Source: Lentisphaerae bacterium GWF2_45_14 (lineage in GTDB: Bacteria > Verrucomicrobiota > Lentisphaeria > Victivallales > GWF2-45-14). Taken from it: a DNA stretch of 64,000 nucleotides. The notes below the pieces were generated by a model. That model ran no database searches and had not been told where the DNA came from. It saw only the letters and a list, made by a program, of their open reading frames with translations. The DNA lies in assembly GCA_001804785.1 (NCBI GenBank), contig MHBG01000066.1, positions 1 to 64,000 on the forward strand. The letters run 5' to 3'. This document shows positions 17,082 to 26,080 of this stretch, in pieces. Made by a program: the position numbers and the translations under genes. Each line of letters starts with the position of its first letter. Position 1 is the stretch's first letter.

Positions 17082-18158
17082 ATGTTTTCGGCAAAAAGTC
17101 TTAAATTTCTTAAAGATCTCATGACATCATCCGGCCCATCCGGCTTTGAAGAGGAAAGCGCCGCTGTGATGAGGGACTACCTGGCGGGATTCGCGAAGGA
17201 TGTCCACACTGACGTGATGGGCAACACAATTGGAGTGATAAACCCAAAATCCGACTTCAAAGTCATGCTGGCAGGACACTATGACGAAATCGGCTTTCAA
17301 ATCGTATACATATCGGAAGAAGGTCTGCTCTACTTCCGAGAAGTCGGCGGCATTGATAAGATTACCATCCCGGGAACGGAAGTCGACATACTCACGCCCA
17401 AGGGCAAAGTTTCCGGCGTGATTGGCAAAAAGCCGATACACCTGACCAAGCCCAAGGAAAGAGAACAGGCCCTGGAACTTTCCGACCTTTGGATTGACAT
17501 CGGTGCCGAAAGCGCGAAAGATGCCGCGAAAATTGTATCTATCGGCGATCCTGTCTCGTTTAAGCCCAATTTCGAAATGCTCGGTAAACACAGAATAAAA
17601 AGCAAGGGCATCGATGACAAAATAGGCGCGTTCATCGCGGCCGAAACACTTCGCGAACTTAGCTCCAAAAAAATCGAAGCCGCAGTATATTGTGTCGGAA
17701 CGGTGCAGGAAGAGCTTGGCCTGCGCGGAGCCGAAACAAGTGCGTTCGGAATCAACCCGGCAGTGGGAATAGCCATCGACGTAAGCTTCACAACCGATAC
17801 GCCTGACATCCAGAAAAAAATCCTCGGCGATATAAAATTCGGCTCCGGCCCCATTATCCAGAGAAGCGCCGATAACAACAGCGTACTCATCGAAAAATTG
17901 AAAAAAGCCGCATCCGCAAAGAAAATCCCTATTCAGGAAAGCTGCGGACACCGCGCCAGCGGCGGCACCGACGCCGCAAAAATCCAGATGACGCGCGCCG
18001 GTGTCGCCACCGCAATCGTCAGCATCCCCAACAGGTACATGCACACTCAGGTGGAAATGTGTGATATCAGGGATGTTGAGAACTGTGTTAAGCTCCTGAC
18101 CGAGGCCATCGCAGCCATGAAGAAAAAAGATTCATTTATCCCCTGCCTAAAAAAGTAG
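17082..18158 (+). CDS. M42-family metallo-aminopeptidase
   Basis: Cytosolic dinuclear-metal aminopeptidase, probably tetrahedral dodecamer-forming, of 358 residues. Family landmarks: SGPSGFEEE, the first metal ligand in LAGHYDEIGFQ, GIDDKIGAFIAAE, TVQEELGLRGAE with the catalytic Glu-Glu, AIDVSFTTDTPD, and the final His in NRYMHTQVE. GGAG lies well placed before the ATG. First gene of a tight run with holA (6-bp gap) and the RlpA-like gene (4-bp gap). Confidence 0.93.
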   Translation: MFSAKSLKFLKDLMTSSGPSGFEEESAAVMRDYLAGFAKDVHTDVMGNTIGVINPKSDFKVMLAGHYDEIGFQIVYISEEGLLYFREVGGIDKITIPGTEVDILTPKGKVSGVIGKKPIHLTKPKEREQALELSDLWIDIGAESAKDAAKIVSIGDPVSFKPNFEMLGKHRIKSKGIDDKIGAFIAAETLRELSSKKIEAAVYCVGTVQEELGLRGAETSAFGINPAVGIAIDVSFTTDTPDIQKKILGDIKFGSGPIIQRSADNNSVLIEKLKKAASAKKIPIQESCGHRASGGTDAAKIQMTRAGVATAIVSIPNRYMHTQVEMCDIRDVENCVKLLTEAIAAMKKKDSFIPCLKK

Positions 18159-18164
18159 TCAAAG

Positions 18165-19277
18165 ATGGGCAAAAATTTTCTCATATCAGGAAATGACGAG
18201 TTCGCCATAAAGGACATGGCGCGCAATATCGTATCCGGACTCTGCGGCGAAAACTTCGAGGACGATCCAGGCCTCGAAATAATCAGGGGCGATGACGAGT
18301 CAAAAAAAATGAACGATATCCTTACAGAACTCATCGCGTCCGTAAGAACCCCGCCGTTCCTCTCGCCCAACAAGATAATATGGCTGCGACACTTCGCCTA
18401 TTTTGACAAACTCCAGTCAAGCAGCGAGGACCCTTTGACCGCCGAACTTCTCAAAATAATAAAAGACGGAATTCCCGACGATGTAACATTGATTCTCGAC
18501 GGCCCCGGCATTGACCGGAGAAAAGCCTTCTACAAGTCATGCGGAAAAAAGGCGGAAGTCCACTTCATGGAAAAGGCCGACCTAGGCGATAAAAACTTTC
18601 TGGTCAATCAGTTCAACCGCATCAAGGACTTCTTCGCCGAAAACAAAAAGTCCATCAATGACGCCGCGGCGCATTATCTTTCCGAAACCATCGGATCCGA
18701 TTCCGCAAGGCTTAAAACCGAATTGGAAAAGCTCATCTGTTATACGGCCTTCTCCAAGAACCCAGTTTCAATCGATGACTGCCGCGAGGTATGCAGCCGC
18801 ACCCCTGAGGCACTCAGCTGGGCGTTCGCCGATGCTCTTATCGACAGAAATACCGCGGCAGCACTCGACGCGATAAACGTTCTCATGGAGCAGCTGCGCG
18901 CCGGAAAGTCAACGAAGAACTCGGAACTTGCCATCCTCAGCTTTGCCGCGAAAAGGTTCCAGGAAATAATAAAGACAAAAAAGGCGGCATCTGAACTTAA
19001 TTTTTCGATGAAAAAGGGAGCAAACTTCTTCTATTCGCTTCCGCAGGCAGTAAAGGATGAATATCCCGATAACTTCCTCGTCTCGATGCACCCGTTCCGG
19101 GCGTTCAAACTTTGCGAAGCCGCGATGAAATTCAGCGATATAGAAACGGCCTCAGCGATAAATCTCCTGCTCGAAACAAACAGGAAGCTCGTCTCGGGCG
19201 CCGAAAATCCCAGGCTGGCTCTGGAACAGCTGGCCATATCAATAACAAGGAAAAAGAAACGCGCTCCGGCGGCCTAG
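18165..19277 (+). CDS. holA: DNA polymerase III delta subunit
   Basis: Clamp-loader subunit (370 residues) that opens the sliding clamp. The N-terminal FLISGNDEFAIKDMARNIV, the internal NKIIWLRHFAYFDKLQ and ALSWAFADALIDRNTAAALDA pattern match HolA, a weakly conserved family recognised mainly by this arrangement; no Walker motif is expected. It ends in a basic KKKR stretch. It lies 6 bp after the M42 peptidase. Confidence 0.82.
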   Translation: MGKNFLISGNDEFAIKDMARNIVSGLCGENFEDDPGLEIIRGDDESKKMNDILTELIASVRTPPFLSPNKIIWLRHFAYFDKLQSSSEDPLTAELLKIIKDGIPDDVTLILDGPGIDRRKAFYKSCGKKAEVHFMEKADLGDKNFLVNQFNRIKDFFAENKKSINDAAAHYLSETIGSDSARLKTELEKLICYTAFSKNPVSIDDCREVCSRTPEALSWAFADALIDRNTAAALDAINVLMEQLRAGKSTKNSELAILSFAAKRFQEIIKTKKAASELNFSMKKGANFFYSLPQAVKDEYPDNFLVSMHPFRAFKLCEAAMKFSDIETASAINLLLETNRKLVSGAENPRLALEQLAISITRKKKRAPAA

Positions 19278-19281
19278 TACA

Positions 19282-19947
19282 ATGTTGTCTAACCTCTTTA
19301 AAATCACGGACCTTCTACTTATATTCTTCTGGAACTGTGCGCTTCTCGCACTCTCTGGCGCATATTATCTGCTAATCGGCATGGGATATCTAATAAGCGG
19401 CCTCTGGAAGGGCGTCGGCCTGCTCCCGTTCATTTATCCCGCCTGGAAAAAGGCTGACAATTTCTTTTCGTTGCGCGACTCGGCCCCTGCCCTCGCCGTC
19501 CGTAAAAGCTCCGGGCGGCTTTACAAAAGTACTTCGCTGGTACTGAAGCGGTCTGCGGCGGCAAGATTTATTCTATTCATCCCGGTAGTGCTTGTCGCCG
19601 TCTATATATTGCTTTACTTACCGCCCTTCTACATCGCATACCGTCACAAATATCAAACGGGAACAGCGTCATGGTACGGCCCCGGCTTTTACTTCAACAG
19701 AACCGCCAACGGCGAACTCTTTATCCCCTTCTGGGGTTACACCGCGGCCCATAACACGCTCCCGCTGGGGACAAAAGTGCTGATAAAAAATGTGGGAAAC
19801 GGCAAAAAAGCGCTAGTCTGGATTAATGACCGCGGACCATTCGTGGGTAACCGCATCCTTGACCTCTCAAAACTCGCCGCATGGAGACTCGGTATATATG
19901 AGCCAGGCACCGCGATTGTGGAGATCTACACATTAAAAAAGTTCTGA
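19282..19947 (+). CDS. RlpA-like double-psi beta-barrel protein, membrane anchored
   Basis: Protein of 221 residues. Two hydrophobic regions (about 9-40 and 95-115) precede a C-terminal RlpA-type barrel (126-221): GTASWYGPGFYFNRTANGE, YTAAHNTLPLGTKVLIKNV and WINDRGPFVGNRILDLS. RlpA proteins cleave peptidoglycan strands lacking stem peptides or bind them at the septum. No SPOR domain is present. Membrane anchoring instead of a lipoprotein signal is unusual. It closely follows holA. Confidence 0.85.
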   Translation: MLSNLFKITDLLLIFFWNCALLALSGAYYLLIGMGYLISGLWKGVGLLPFIYPAWKKADNFFSLRDSAPALAVRKSSGRLYKSTSLVLKRSAAARFILFIPVVLVAVYILLYLPPFYIAYRHKYQTGTASWYGPGFYFNRTANGELFIPFWGYTAAHNTLPLGTKVLIKNVGNGKKALVWINDRGPFVGNRILDLSKLAAWRLGIYEPGTAIVEIYTLKKF

Positions 19948-19964
19948 TTTAAAAAAAATCACGC

Positions 19965-19992
19965 TTGCTTTCAAATGAGGTATGACTATATT
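19965..19992 (+). promoter_or_regulatory. Promoter of rpmA-obgE
   Basis: TTGCTT (19965-19970), 16-bp spacer, TATATT (19987-19992), in an AT-rich gap between the RlpA-like gene and rpmA. Transcription would start near 20000, and the AGGAG site lies just before rpmA. Confidence 0.5.
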
Positions 19993-20058
19993 AAGCTTCC
20001 CTTTTATACAGTATATGTATTTTTTAAGTTTTAATTTTTATATTCAGGAGACACGGAA

Positions 20059-20307
20059 ATGGCACATAAAAAAGGTCAGTCCAGTTCAAGAAACGGCCGC
20101 GACAGCAAGCCCAAATTTCTGGGCGTTAAAGTTTACGGCGGACAGGTAATCTCAGCTGGCGGAATCATCGTCAGGCAGCGCGGAACAAAGTTCCATCCCG
20201 GAAAAAATGTTGGTTGCGGACGTGATTTCACGCTCTTCTCCCTCGTTGACGGCGTGGTTAAATTTACCAAGAACGGCAAAATGGTCAACGTCGATCCCAC
20301 TGTGTAA
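20059..20307 (+). CDS. rpmA: 50S ribosomal protein L27
   Basis: 82-residue large-subunit protein whose N-terminus reaches the peptidyl-transferase centre. [24 protein letters not shown] and [13 protein letters not shown] are diagnostic. The N-terminus begins directly with MAHKK, so there is no cleavable extension of the Staphylococcus type. AGGAGA precedes the ATG. The usual upstream neighbour rplU is missing here (it is at 3959-4270, opposite strand). Confidence 0.97.
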   Translation: MAHKKGQSSSRNGRDSKPKFLGVKVYGGQVISAGGIIVRQRGTKFHPGKNVGCGRDFTLFSLVDGVVKFTKNGKMVNVDPTV

Positions 20308-20330
20308 GACGTTTTTCAACTGACCGACTG

Positions 20331-20356
20331 AAAGCCCGGCAGAAACGCCGGGCTTT
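20331..20356 (+). terminator. Hairpin between rpmA and obgE (weak terminator or attenuator)
   Basis: AAAGCCCGGC (20331-20340) pairs perfectly with GCCGGGCTTT (20347-20356) around a six-base AGAAAC loop. There is only a short T tract after it, so it may reduce rather than stop read-through into obgE, or stabilise the rpmA mRNA end. Confidence 0.6.
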
Positions 20357-20372
20357 GTCATATAAGGACAAT

Positions 20373-21368
20373 ATGTTTGTAGACAAAGCACAGATAATCG
20401 TAAAAGGCGGAAATGGCGGTAACGGTTGTTGCAGTTTCCGTCGGGAAAAATTTGTTCCCAAAGGCGGACCCGATGGCGGGGACGGCGGCGGCGGCGGAAA
20501 TGTCATACTCGAAACCGCGTCAGGCGAACAAAGCCTGGTTGACCTGGTTTACAACCGCCATTTCATGGCCCCGAACGGACCCAATGGAAAAGGCAAGGAC
20601 ATGCATGGCCGAAAAGCCCAAGACATCGTGTTAAAAGTACCAGTGGGCACGGTTATAAAGGATGCCGACTCAGGGGAATTTATCGTTGACATGGACCATA
20701 CTGACATGTCGTTCGTCATCGCAAGGGGCGGAAGAGGCGGAAGAGGCAACGCCCGTTTCCTAACCAACCGCAACAAGGCGCCCCGCCGTTCAGATCCAGG
20801 CGAAGAGGGCGAGTTGAAAAATATAGAACTTGAGCTCAAGACCATCGCCGATATAGGACTTGTCGGCTACCCTAATGCCGGAAAATCTACACTGCTCACC
20901 GCTGTCTCTAATGCACACCCGAAAATAGCACCGTACCCGTTCACAACACTACACCCTGTCGTGGGCGTGGTGGAATTTCCCGACTTCTATAGGATAACCA
21001 TAGCCGATATACCGGGACTCATAGACGGAGCACATGACAATATCGGGCTCGGACACGCGTTCCTCAGGCATATCGAAAGAACAAAAATGCTCGCCTACAT
21101 CCTTGATACGGCCGGAGTTGACGGAAGAAATCCGATTGATGACTTCAAAGCCCTTCAAAACGAGCTTGAACTTTACATGAAAGGCCTGTCACAAAGACGC
21201 GCCGTTGTGATAGCCAATAAAATGGATCTTGTCGAGAGCAAAGAAAATCTTGAGCTATTCAAAGAAGAGTATCCGAATCTCCACATAATCGCAATAAGCG
21301 CCCAAGAAAAATCAGAACACACCGATCTCAAGGAATTTCTGCGCGAAAAGCTCACAAATTTCTATTAG
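20373..21368 (+). CDS. obgE: Obg family GTPase
   Basis: Essential ribosome-associated GTPase of 331 residues. The Gly-rich Obg domain (MFVDKAQIIVKGG, FRREKFVPKGGPDGGDGGGG) is followed by a G domain with GYPNAGKST, the DIPGLIDGA switch region and NKMD. The long C-terminal domain of some Obg proteins is absent. I start at the ATG at 20373, preceded by AAGGA; a TTG six codons upstream overlaps the hairpin and is unlikely. Confidence 0.95.
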   Translation: MFVDKAQIIVKGGNGGNGCCSFRREKFVPKGGPDGGDGGGGGNVILETASGEQSLVDLVYNRHFMAPNGPNGKGKDMHGRKAQDIVLKVPVGTVIKDADSGEFIVDMDHTDMSFVIARGGRGGRGNARFLTNRNKAPRRSDPGEEGELKNIELELKTIADIGLVGYPNAGKSTLLTAVSNAHPKIAPYPFTTLHPVVGVVEFPDFYRITIADIPGLIDGAHDNIGLGHAFLRHIERTKMLAYILDTAGVDGRNPIDDFKALQNELELYMKGLSQRRAVVIANKMDLVESKENLELFKEEYPNLHIIAISAQEKSEHTDLKEFLREKLTNFY

Positions 21369-21436
21369 TTCCCACCGGCATGAGAACAAAAAATCACGCT
21401 GTTTTTTTTAATTTCTCAAGATATTTTTCCAGGGGC

Positions 21437-21464
21437 TTGATTTTTACTCCCACGGGTGTATACT
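21437..21464 (+). promoter_or_regulatory. Promoter of the structured RNA / etfA unit
   Basis: TTGATT (21437-21442), 16-bp spacer, TATACT (21459-21464). The predicted start near 21471 falls immediately before the left arm of the long inverted repeat, so the RNA would begin with its closing stem. Confidence 0.65.
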
Positions 21465-21470
21465 AATCAA

Positions 21471-21572
21471 TAGTTGGAAGCAGGTTTTAACCTCTGAACA
21501 ATATAAAATCAAAGCTGCATAGCTTTAAAGTACAGATGTTAGCGGAGAGTTACCTGCTTCCGCTTTTTTTTT
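21471..21572 (+). ncRNA. Candidate structured RNA of about 100 nt with intrinsic terminator (riboswitch-like or small RNA)
   Basis: GGAAGCAGGT (21476-21485) is a perfect 10-bp partner of ACCTGCTTCC (21552-21561), directly before GC and nine T. A competing hairpin, AGCGGA (21541-21546) with TCCGCT (21559-21564), uses the same 3' bases and also ends in the T tract. An internal AAAGCT-GCAT-AGCTTT hairpin (21511-21526) lies between. A good promoter starts at its 5' end. Mutually exclusive stems before a terminator, about 35 bp ahead of etfA, resemble an attenuator or riboswitch, but I recognise no known class. It could also be an independent small RNA. Confidence 0.55.
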
Positions 21573-21607
21573 GTAAAAAAACGAGACTTCAAAATACCGG
21601 AAAAAGA

Positions 21608-22588
21608 GTGGATCAGTCTTCGAGCGCAATATGGGTGATAGCTGAAAGCAAGTCCTGCGGAGAGATATGCGGGACAGCTTATGAGCTCATAGCAAAAGCC
21701 CTGAAACTATCAGAGAGCAGCGGAACCGGCACAGCGGCGGTCTGTGTGGGAGTTCCTGACGCTAATTCCCTGAATAAACTGAAAAGTTCCGGAGTTGATT
21801 GCGTATACGTCTCTAATACAGGAAGCAATTTCTTCGAAGATGAGAGATTCGCCGAATCCATTGCAGTTCTATCCCGAAAATACAAGCCTTCTGTCATCCT
21901 GGGTCCAGCCACGGCAAGGGGCAGAGCCCTCATGCCAAGAATAGCAGTAAAACTCAAGACTGGCCTCACTGCCGACTGCACAGGACTTGAAATACAGGCG
22001 GAAAGCGGAAAGCTTCTTCAAACTAGGCCTGCTTTCGGAGGCAATCTCCTAGCAACTATAATCTGCGAAAGCTTTCCGCAAATGGCAACGGTCAGGCCGC
22101 ACGTGTTTGCACCGAACGCTCCGCAGTCCACAGGAAAAACTGCCGAATTTGTGGAATTTGACGCCTCAGAATCATGGCCCTCCAAAAGGATTATTTCCGA
22201 AACTCCTTTCGAAAACAAAGGAGAAAATATAGCGGACGCGCAGATAGTCGTTTGTGCCGGTATGGGCGTCGGCAATTCGGAGGGAATAAAAAAAGTGGAA
22301 ACGCTCGCTAAAAAACTTGGCGGTGCGCTCGCGGGAAGCCGTCCCGTTGTAGACAACGGATTGCTGGAATATTCGCGACAGGTTGGGCAAACCGGAACCA
22401 CTGTACATCCAAATATTTATATAGCCTGCGGGGTTTCCGGTTCAGTTCAGCACCTGGCCGGAATGCAGGGATCTGACTTCATAATCGCAATAAACTCAGA
22501 CCCGGACGCACACATAATGAAAATCGCAGACATCGCCCTCTGTGGCGACCTCAACGATATCGTCCCTGAGTTGATAACAGTTTTCTAA
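21608..22588 (+). CDS. etfA: Electron transfer flavoprotein alpha subunit
   Basis: FAD-binding ETF subunit of 326 residues that shuttles electrons between flavin dehydrogenases and ferredoxin or quinone systems. N-terminal alpha/beta domain starts SSSAIWVIAESKSCG. The C-terminal FAD domain is clear: VCAGMGVGN, GSRPVVDNGLLEYSRQVGQTG and YIACGVSGSVQHLAGM. The start is GTG at 21608 behind GGAAAAAG; the longer frame would run through the upstream terminator. No etfB lies in the window, which is unusual because the two are nearly always adjacent. Confidence 0.9.
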   Translation: MDQSSSAIWVIAESKSCGEICGTAYELIAKALKLSESSGTGTAAVCVGVPDANSLNKLKSSGVDCVYVSNTGSNFFEDERFAESIAVLSRKYKPSVILGPATARGRALMPRIAVKLKTGLTADCTGLEIQAESGKLLQTRPAFGGNLLATIICESFPQMATVRPHVFAPNAPQSTGKTAEFVEFDASESWPSKRIISETPFENKGENIADAQIVVCAGMGVGNSEGIKKVETLAKKLGGALAGSRPVVDNGLLEYSRQVGQTGTTVHPNIYIACGVSGSVQHLAGMQGSDFIIAINSDPDAHIMKIADIALCGDLNDIVPELITVF

Positions 22589-22645
22589 CAAAGCTCCTTT
22601 CAATCCCTCCTTTTTTTAGTCAAGAACTAACATAATCTTAATTCT

Positions 22646-22674
22646 TTGCTAAAATACAAATGTTAGCTTAGATT
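22646..22674 (+). promoter_or_regulatory. Promoter with inverted repeat before the two-component genes
   Basis: TTGCTA (22646-22651), 17-bp spacer, TAGATT (22669-22674). A GCTAA/TTAGC inverted repeat (22648-22667) spans the spacer and could be an operator, possibly for autoregulation by the response regulator. That role is inferred. Confidence 0.5.
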
Positions 22675-22710
22675 AAAAGAGGATAGAACAATTCACAATG
22701 GGGGAAGCTC

Positions 22711-23400
22711 ATGGCTAAGGAAAATATCCTCGTAGTCGAAGACGAAGAGGACATACAAGAACTTATTTCGTACAATCTAAACAGAGAAGGTTATTCAACC
22801 ATCTGCGTAGGAACAGGCGAAGAAGGCCTGGAAAAAATCAGACAGATTATGCCCGATCTGGTACTGCTAGACCTTATGCTTCCGGGACTCGACGGGCTCA
22901 GAGTCTGCAAAATCCTCAAGAATGACAGTAAAACAGCACATATACCTATAATCATGGTTACGGCAAAAGGCGAAGAAGCAGACATTGTGGCAGGACTTGA
23001 GATGGGTGCGGAGGACTATATACCTAAACCATTCAGTACAAAGGTACTTGTAGCACGGGTTAGATCTGCATTAAGAAGAGGAGAACCCCAAGAGGATACG
23101 GAAAAAGTAATCAAGCGCAAGGACTTGGTGATAAACCCCGGAAGGCACGAAGTCCTCCTGCGGGGAAGTCCGCTAACTCTTACATTTTCAGAATTTGAAA
23201 TACTCCGGCTGCTGGCAAAGCGGCCCGGCTGGGTATATACGAGAAATCAAATAGTCAACGATGTAAAGGGCGATGATTATCCTGTTACCGAAAGAGCCAT
23301 CGACGTTCAGATTGTCGGCCTCCGGAAGAAAATGGGGAAATGCTGCGACTATATAGAAACCATAAGGGGCGTAGGTTACCGCTTCCGTGACGATATATAA
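22711..23400 (+). CDS. OmpR/PhoB-family response regulator
   Basis: Transcription regulator of 229 residues. Receiver domain 1-120 with acidic pocket EDEED (about 10-14), phospho-acceptor Asp54 (VLLDLMLPG) and Lys106 in PKPF. C-terminal winged helix 135-226 with the LTFSEFEILRLLAKRPGWVYTR signature. GGGGGAA precedes the ATG. The gene for its likely kinase begins 22 bp downstream. Sequence resembles PhoB/PhoP of phosphate control, but no pst or phosphate genes are nearby. Confidence 0.95.
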   Translation: MAKENILVVEDEEDIQELISYNLNREGYSTICVGTGEEGLEKIRQIMPDLVLLDLMLPGLDGLRVCKILKNDSKTAHIPIIMVTAKGEEADIVAGLEMGAEDYIPKPFSTKVLVARVRSALRRGEPQEDTEKVIKRKDLVINPGRHEVLLRGSPLTLTFSEFEILRLLAKRPGWVYTRNQIVNDVKGDDYPVTERAIDVQIVGLRKKMGKCCDYIETIRGVGYRFRDDI

Positions 23401-23422
23401 TGATTTTTTGAACTGAAGAATA

Positions 23423-25198
23423 ATGTACGAAAAGAAAATATTTTTCACAATGGCGGCGGTGATATTTGTCGCCGTAAATATTTTTCTTTCCTCTGTTCTT
23501 TTTCTGGACAGGGAATGGAAAAATTCCTCCATCATAGAACACAAGACCTCCGATCTTGTAACCCGAACACTTTCCCTCAAGGGCATTCTTGAAAAAATTC
23601 CGATATCAGCGTATCTGGAAATACTTTCGGCCTGGACGGATAAATCAATATCAGGGACCGGAGCCGCACTCTATGGAAAAGACGGCACCGTACTTTATGA
23701 GAATAAGACTGCTTTCCTCTTCCCCGCCGAAGAGATAAAAGAAAAAATCAAAGTGGCATTGAACGGGAAGACAATTATTTCAGAGAAATCTGAAATAGCG
23801 AAAAGTTCGCGGGTGCTCGTATTGTGCCCCGTAGCGGCCACCGGGCGGGAAACATACGTACTCCTGTGCTCAATGAACCTAAAGCTCATTCCTGGCAAGG
23901 CGGACTATCTGCTGGTCTCAAGCATCATTTCCCTTTTTGTATCCATAGTCATAACACTTTCGGTGCTTCTGGCATTTCTAAAACTTTTTCGGGAGCCGCT
24001 GCGGGAAATTGAAGAAATATCAGGGAGAATCGCGGAAAGCACGGGATTGAGTGAAATATATGTTCCCGAAAAGTCCTTTTTCAGGAGGACAGCCAGGCAT
24101 ATAAACAAAGCGCTCAAACTGATAAGGGAAAAAGAAGAAAACGCGCGCTGGGAGAAAAATGAGAGAGACGCAGTTTTTTACGCGATGTCCGAAGGTATTA
24201 TCGCCTTGGACCTTAAACTTAACATTATCCAGACTAATGAGGCGGCAATAAAACTGCTAGGAATCTCAAAAAGTGGGGAGGGCCGTCCGCTGCTGGAGGC
24301 CGTCAGAAACAGCGAAATCCATGCGTTCGCGCTAGAGATCCTTGAAAAAGAGACCTCAATTGAAAAGAACTTCTGCATCTATGCCGGGGGTAGCGACAAG
24401 ACAATAAAAATACGAGGGAATATGCTGAGAGACTCAATAAACAGCGCATCGGGGCTGCTACTGGTTCTTTCCGATATTTCCCAGATAATGAAGCTTGAGA
24501 ATATGCGAAGTGAATTCGTAGCGAACGTTTCTCACGAAATAAAAACCCCGATAACGGCGATAAAAGGCTCCATAGAAACACTGCTTGACGGAGCCGCCGA
24601 AAACCCTGAAGAGTCAAAAAAGTTTATGGAGATAATAGAGCGCCATACGGACAGGCTGCTCGGTCTGCTGGATGACCTTCTAAGTCTTTCGCAAGTGGAA
24701 AACTCCATCGAAATGGAACACCATCTGACGTCAATACGGGGTGTGTTAAAAAATGCCACGGAGCTATGCGGACTAAAGGCAGAAAGCAAAAATATATCAC
24801 TTTCTGTGGATTGCGGGGAGAATGTATCCGCTGAAATATCTCTTCCGAGCTTTGAACAGGCACTGGTAAACCTCTTGGACAATGCAATAAAGTACACATC
24901 TGAAGGCGGTGCGGTCAGCGTTTCCGCGATGAGGGAAAATTTTCTTGTAAAAATAAGGGTGACGGACAACGGCTGCGGAATTTCCAGGGAGCACCTCCCC
25001 CGCCTCTTTGAGCGATTCTACCGAGTGGACAAGGCAAGAAGCCGAAAAATGGGCGGGACAGGGCTGGGACTGGCGATAGTAAAACACATCGTACATGCGC
25101 ATGGCGGAACTGTCGAAGTCATAAGTGAACCCGGAAAAGGAAGCACATTCACGATTATTATTCCGGAAAAACACCATGCGGACGTGCTTAAAAATTAG
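23423..25198 (+). CDS. PhoR-like membrane sensor histidine kinase
   Basis: Kinase of 591 residues and probable partner of the upstream regulator. Two membrane helices (5-27 and about 163-187) flank an extracytoplasmic sensor of about 135 residues. Then a HAMP-like linker, a PAS domain (about 245-355), a HisKA domain with phospho-acceptor His371 (FVANVSHEIKTP), and a HATPase domain with NLLDNAIKYT, DNGCGI and GGTGLGLAI boxes. Layout matches PhoR/ResE/WalK-type kinases. The signal sensed is not evident. Confidence 0.93.
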   Translation: MYEKKIFFTMAAVIFVAVNIFLSSVLFLDREWKNSSIIEHKTSDLVTRTLSLKGILEKIPISAYLEILSAWTDKSISGTGAALYGKDGTVLYENKTAFLFPAEEIKEKIKVALNGKTIISEKSEIAKSSRVLVLCPVAATGRETYVLLCSMNLKLIPGKADYLLVSSIISLFVSIVITLSVLLAFLKLFREPLREIEEISGRIAESTGLSEIYVPEKSFFRRTARHINKALKLIREKEENARWEKNERDAVFYAMSEGIIALDLKLNIIQTNEAAIKLLGISKSGEGRPLLEAVRNSEIHAFALEILEKETSIEKNFCIYAGGSDKTIKIRGNMLRDSINSASGLLLVLSDISQIMKLENMRSEFVANVSHEIKTPITAIKGSIETLLDGAAENPEESKKFMEIIERHTDRLLGLLDDLLSLSQVENSIEMEHHLTSIRGVLKNATELCGLKAESKNISLSVDCGENVSAEISLPSFEQALVNLLDNAIKYTSEGGAVSVSAMRENFLVKIRVTDNGCGISREHLPRLFERFYRVDKARSRKMGGTGLGLAIVKHIVHAHGGTVEVISEPGKGSTFTIIIPEKHHADVLKN

Positions 25199-25293
25199 AG
25201 ATATAACTGGAATATAAAATGAGGAGAGTCTATATTCAGCCGGGTTGAAAGTGTTTTTGGTTAAAAAAAAGACTATAATGGTAAAGATTTGAG

Positions 25294-26034
25294 ATGCGTT
25301 TAGGGGTATTTTCAGATGTTCACAGCAATTACGAGGCGCTGAAGGCCTCCTACTCCATGCTGGAGAAAAATGGCGTCGACAAGCTTATATGCGTAGGCGA
25401 TATAGTCGGCTATGGAGCGAACCCCAAAGAGTGCATAGACTTTATAAGGGAACACGAAATCCTCTGTGTCAAGGGTAATCATGACCACTACACGACACTA
25501 TTGAAAGGTCCCTGGGACATACAGCCCTATGCGGAAGAAGTGATACGCTGGACCCAGATTGTGCTTGACCGGAAAGACATTGACTACCTGGCGTCGCTAC
25601 CGTATGTCATCACGTTTGAGAATATTCTTTTCGCGCACGCCTCGCTGGAGGCGGTAGACGGTGAATACTGGCCATACATTCTCGACCCAAAAACCGCGCT
25701 TTTCCACTTTTTCCTGCAGGAATCGCGCTTCGCCTTTTTCGGACATACGCACATACCACTCTTCTTTACCTATGATGAAAACCATAAAATTTCTATTGAA
25801 ATACTGAAGTCCAGAAAAGTTCCCGATGAAAAAAACAAACAGTACCTGATTAACCCGGGTTCAGTCGGTCAGCCGCGCGACTTCGATGCCAGGAGTTCGG
25901 TGGTAATATTCGATACTGACTCAAATGAAATAGAACTTCTGAGGGTTGAGTACGATATAGGCCGTACACAGCAGAGTATAATCGAAGCCGGGCTACCCAA
26001 ACTGCTTGCCGACAGGCTTTCTCGTGGAAACTGA
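25294..26034 (+). CDS. Calcineurin-like metallophosphoesterase (YfcE/MJ0936-like)
   Basis: 246-residue phosphodiesterase or phosphatase with all metal motifs: GVFSDVHSNYEAL, GDIVGYGANP, GNHDH, FFGHTHIP. The SVGQPRDFDARSS ending motif matches the UPF0025/YfcE-like group. The substrate is unknown. The TATAAT at 25274-25279 lies only 14 bp before the ATG and no ribosome binding site is visible, so the mRNA may be nearly leaderless. Confidence 0.88.
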   Translation: MRLGVFSDVHSNYEALKASYSMLEKNGVDKLICVGDIVGYGANPKECIDFIREHEILCVKGNHDHYTTLLKGPWDIQPYAEEVIRWTQIVLDRKDIDYLASLPYVITFENILFAHASLEAVDGEYWPYILDPKTALFHFFLQESRFAFFGHTHIPLFFTYDENHKISIEILKSRKVPDEKNKQYLINPGSVGQPRDFDARSSVVIFDTDSNEIELLRVEYDIGRTQQSIIEAGLPKLLADRLSRGN

Positions 26035-26080
26035 CGAGAGCACTTTGAAGACGGCAACTTAATTAAGACAACAAGGATGA

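Noticed and set aside
17127-18044. Long antisense ORF (305 codons) opposite the M42 peptidase
   Set aside because: It lies wholly inside a recognisable peptidase gene and shows no known motif; such mirror ORFs arise from codon bias.
21476-21484. GGAAGCAGG resembling the SRP RNA motif
   Set aside because: The surrounding apical-loop sequence of 4.5S RNA (GGTCAGGTCC...) is missing, so this is not SRP RNA.
21536-21607. Upstream in-frame extension of etfA
   Set aside because: It would translate the terminator hairpin and T tract; the GTG at 21608 has a site and matches the family start.
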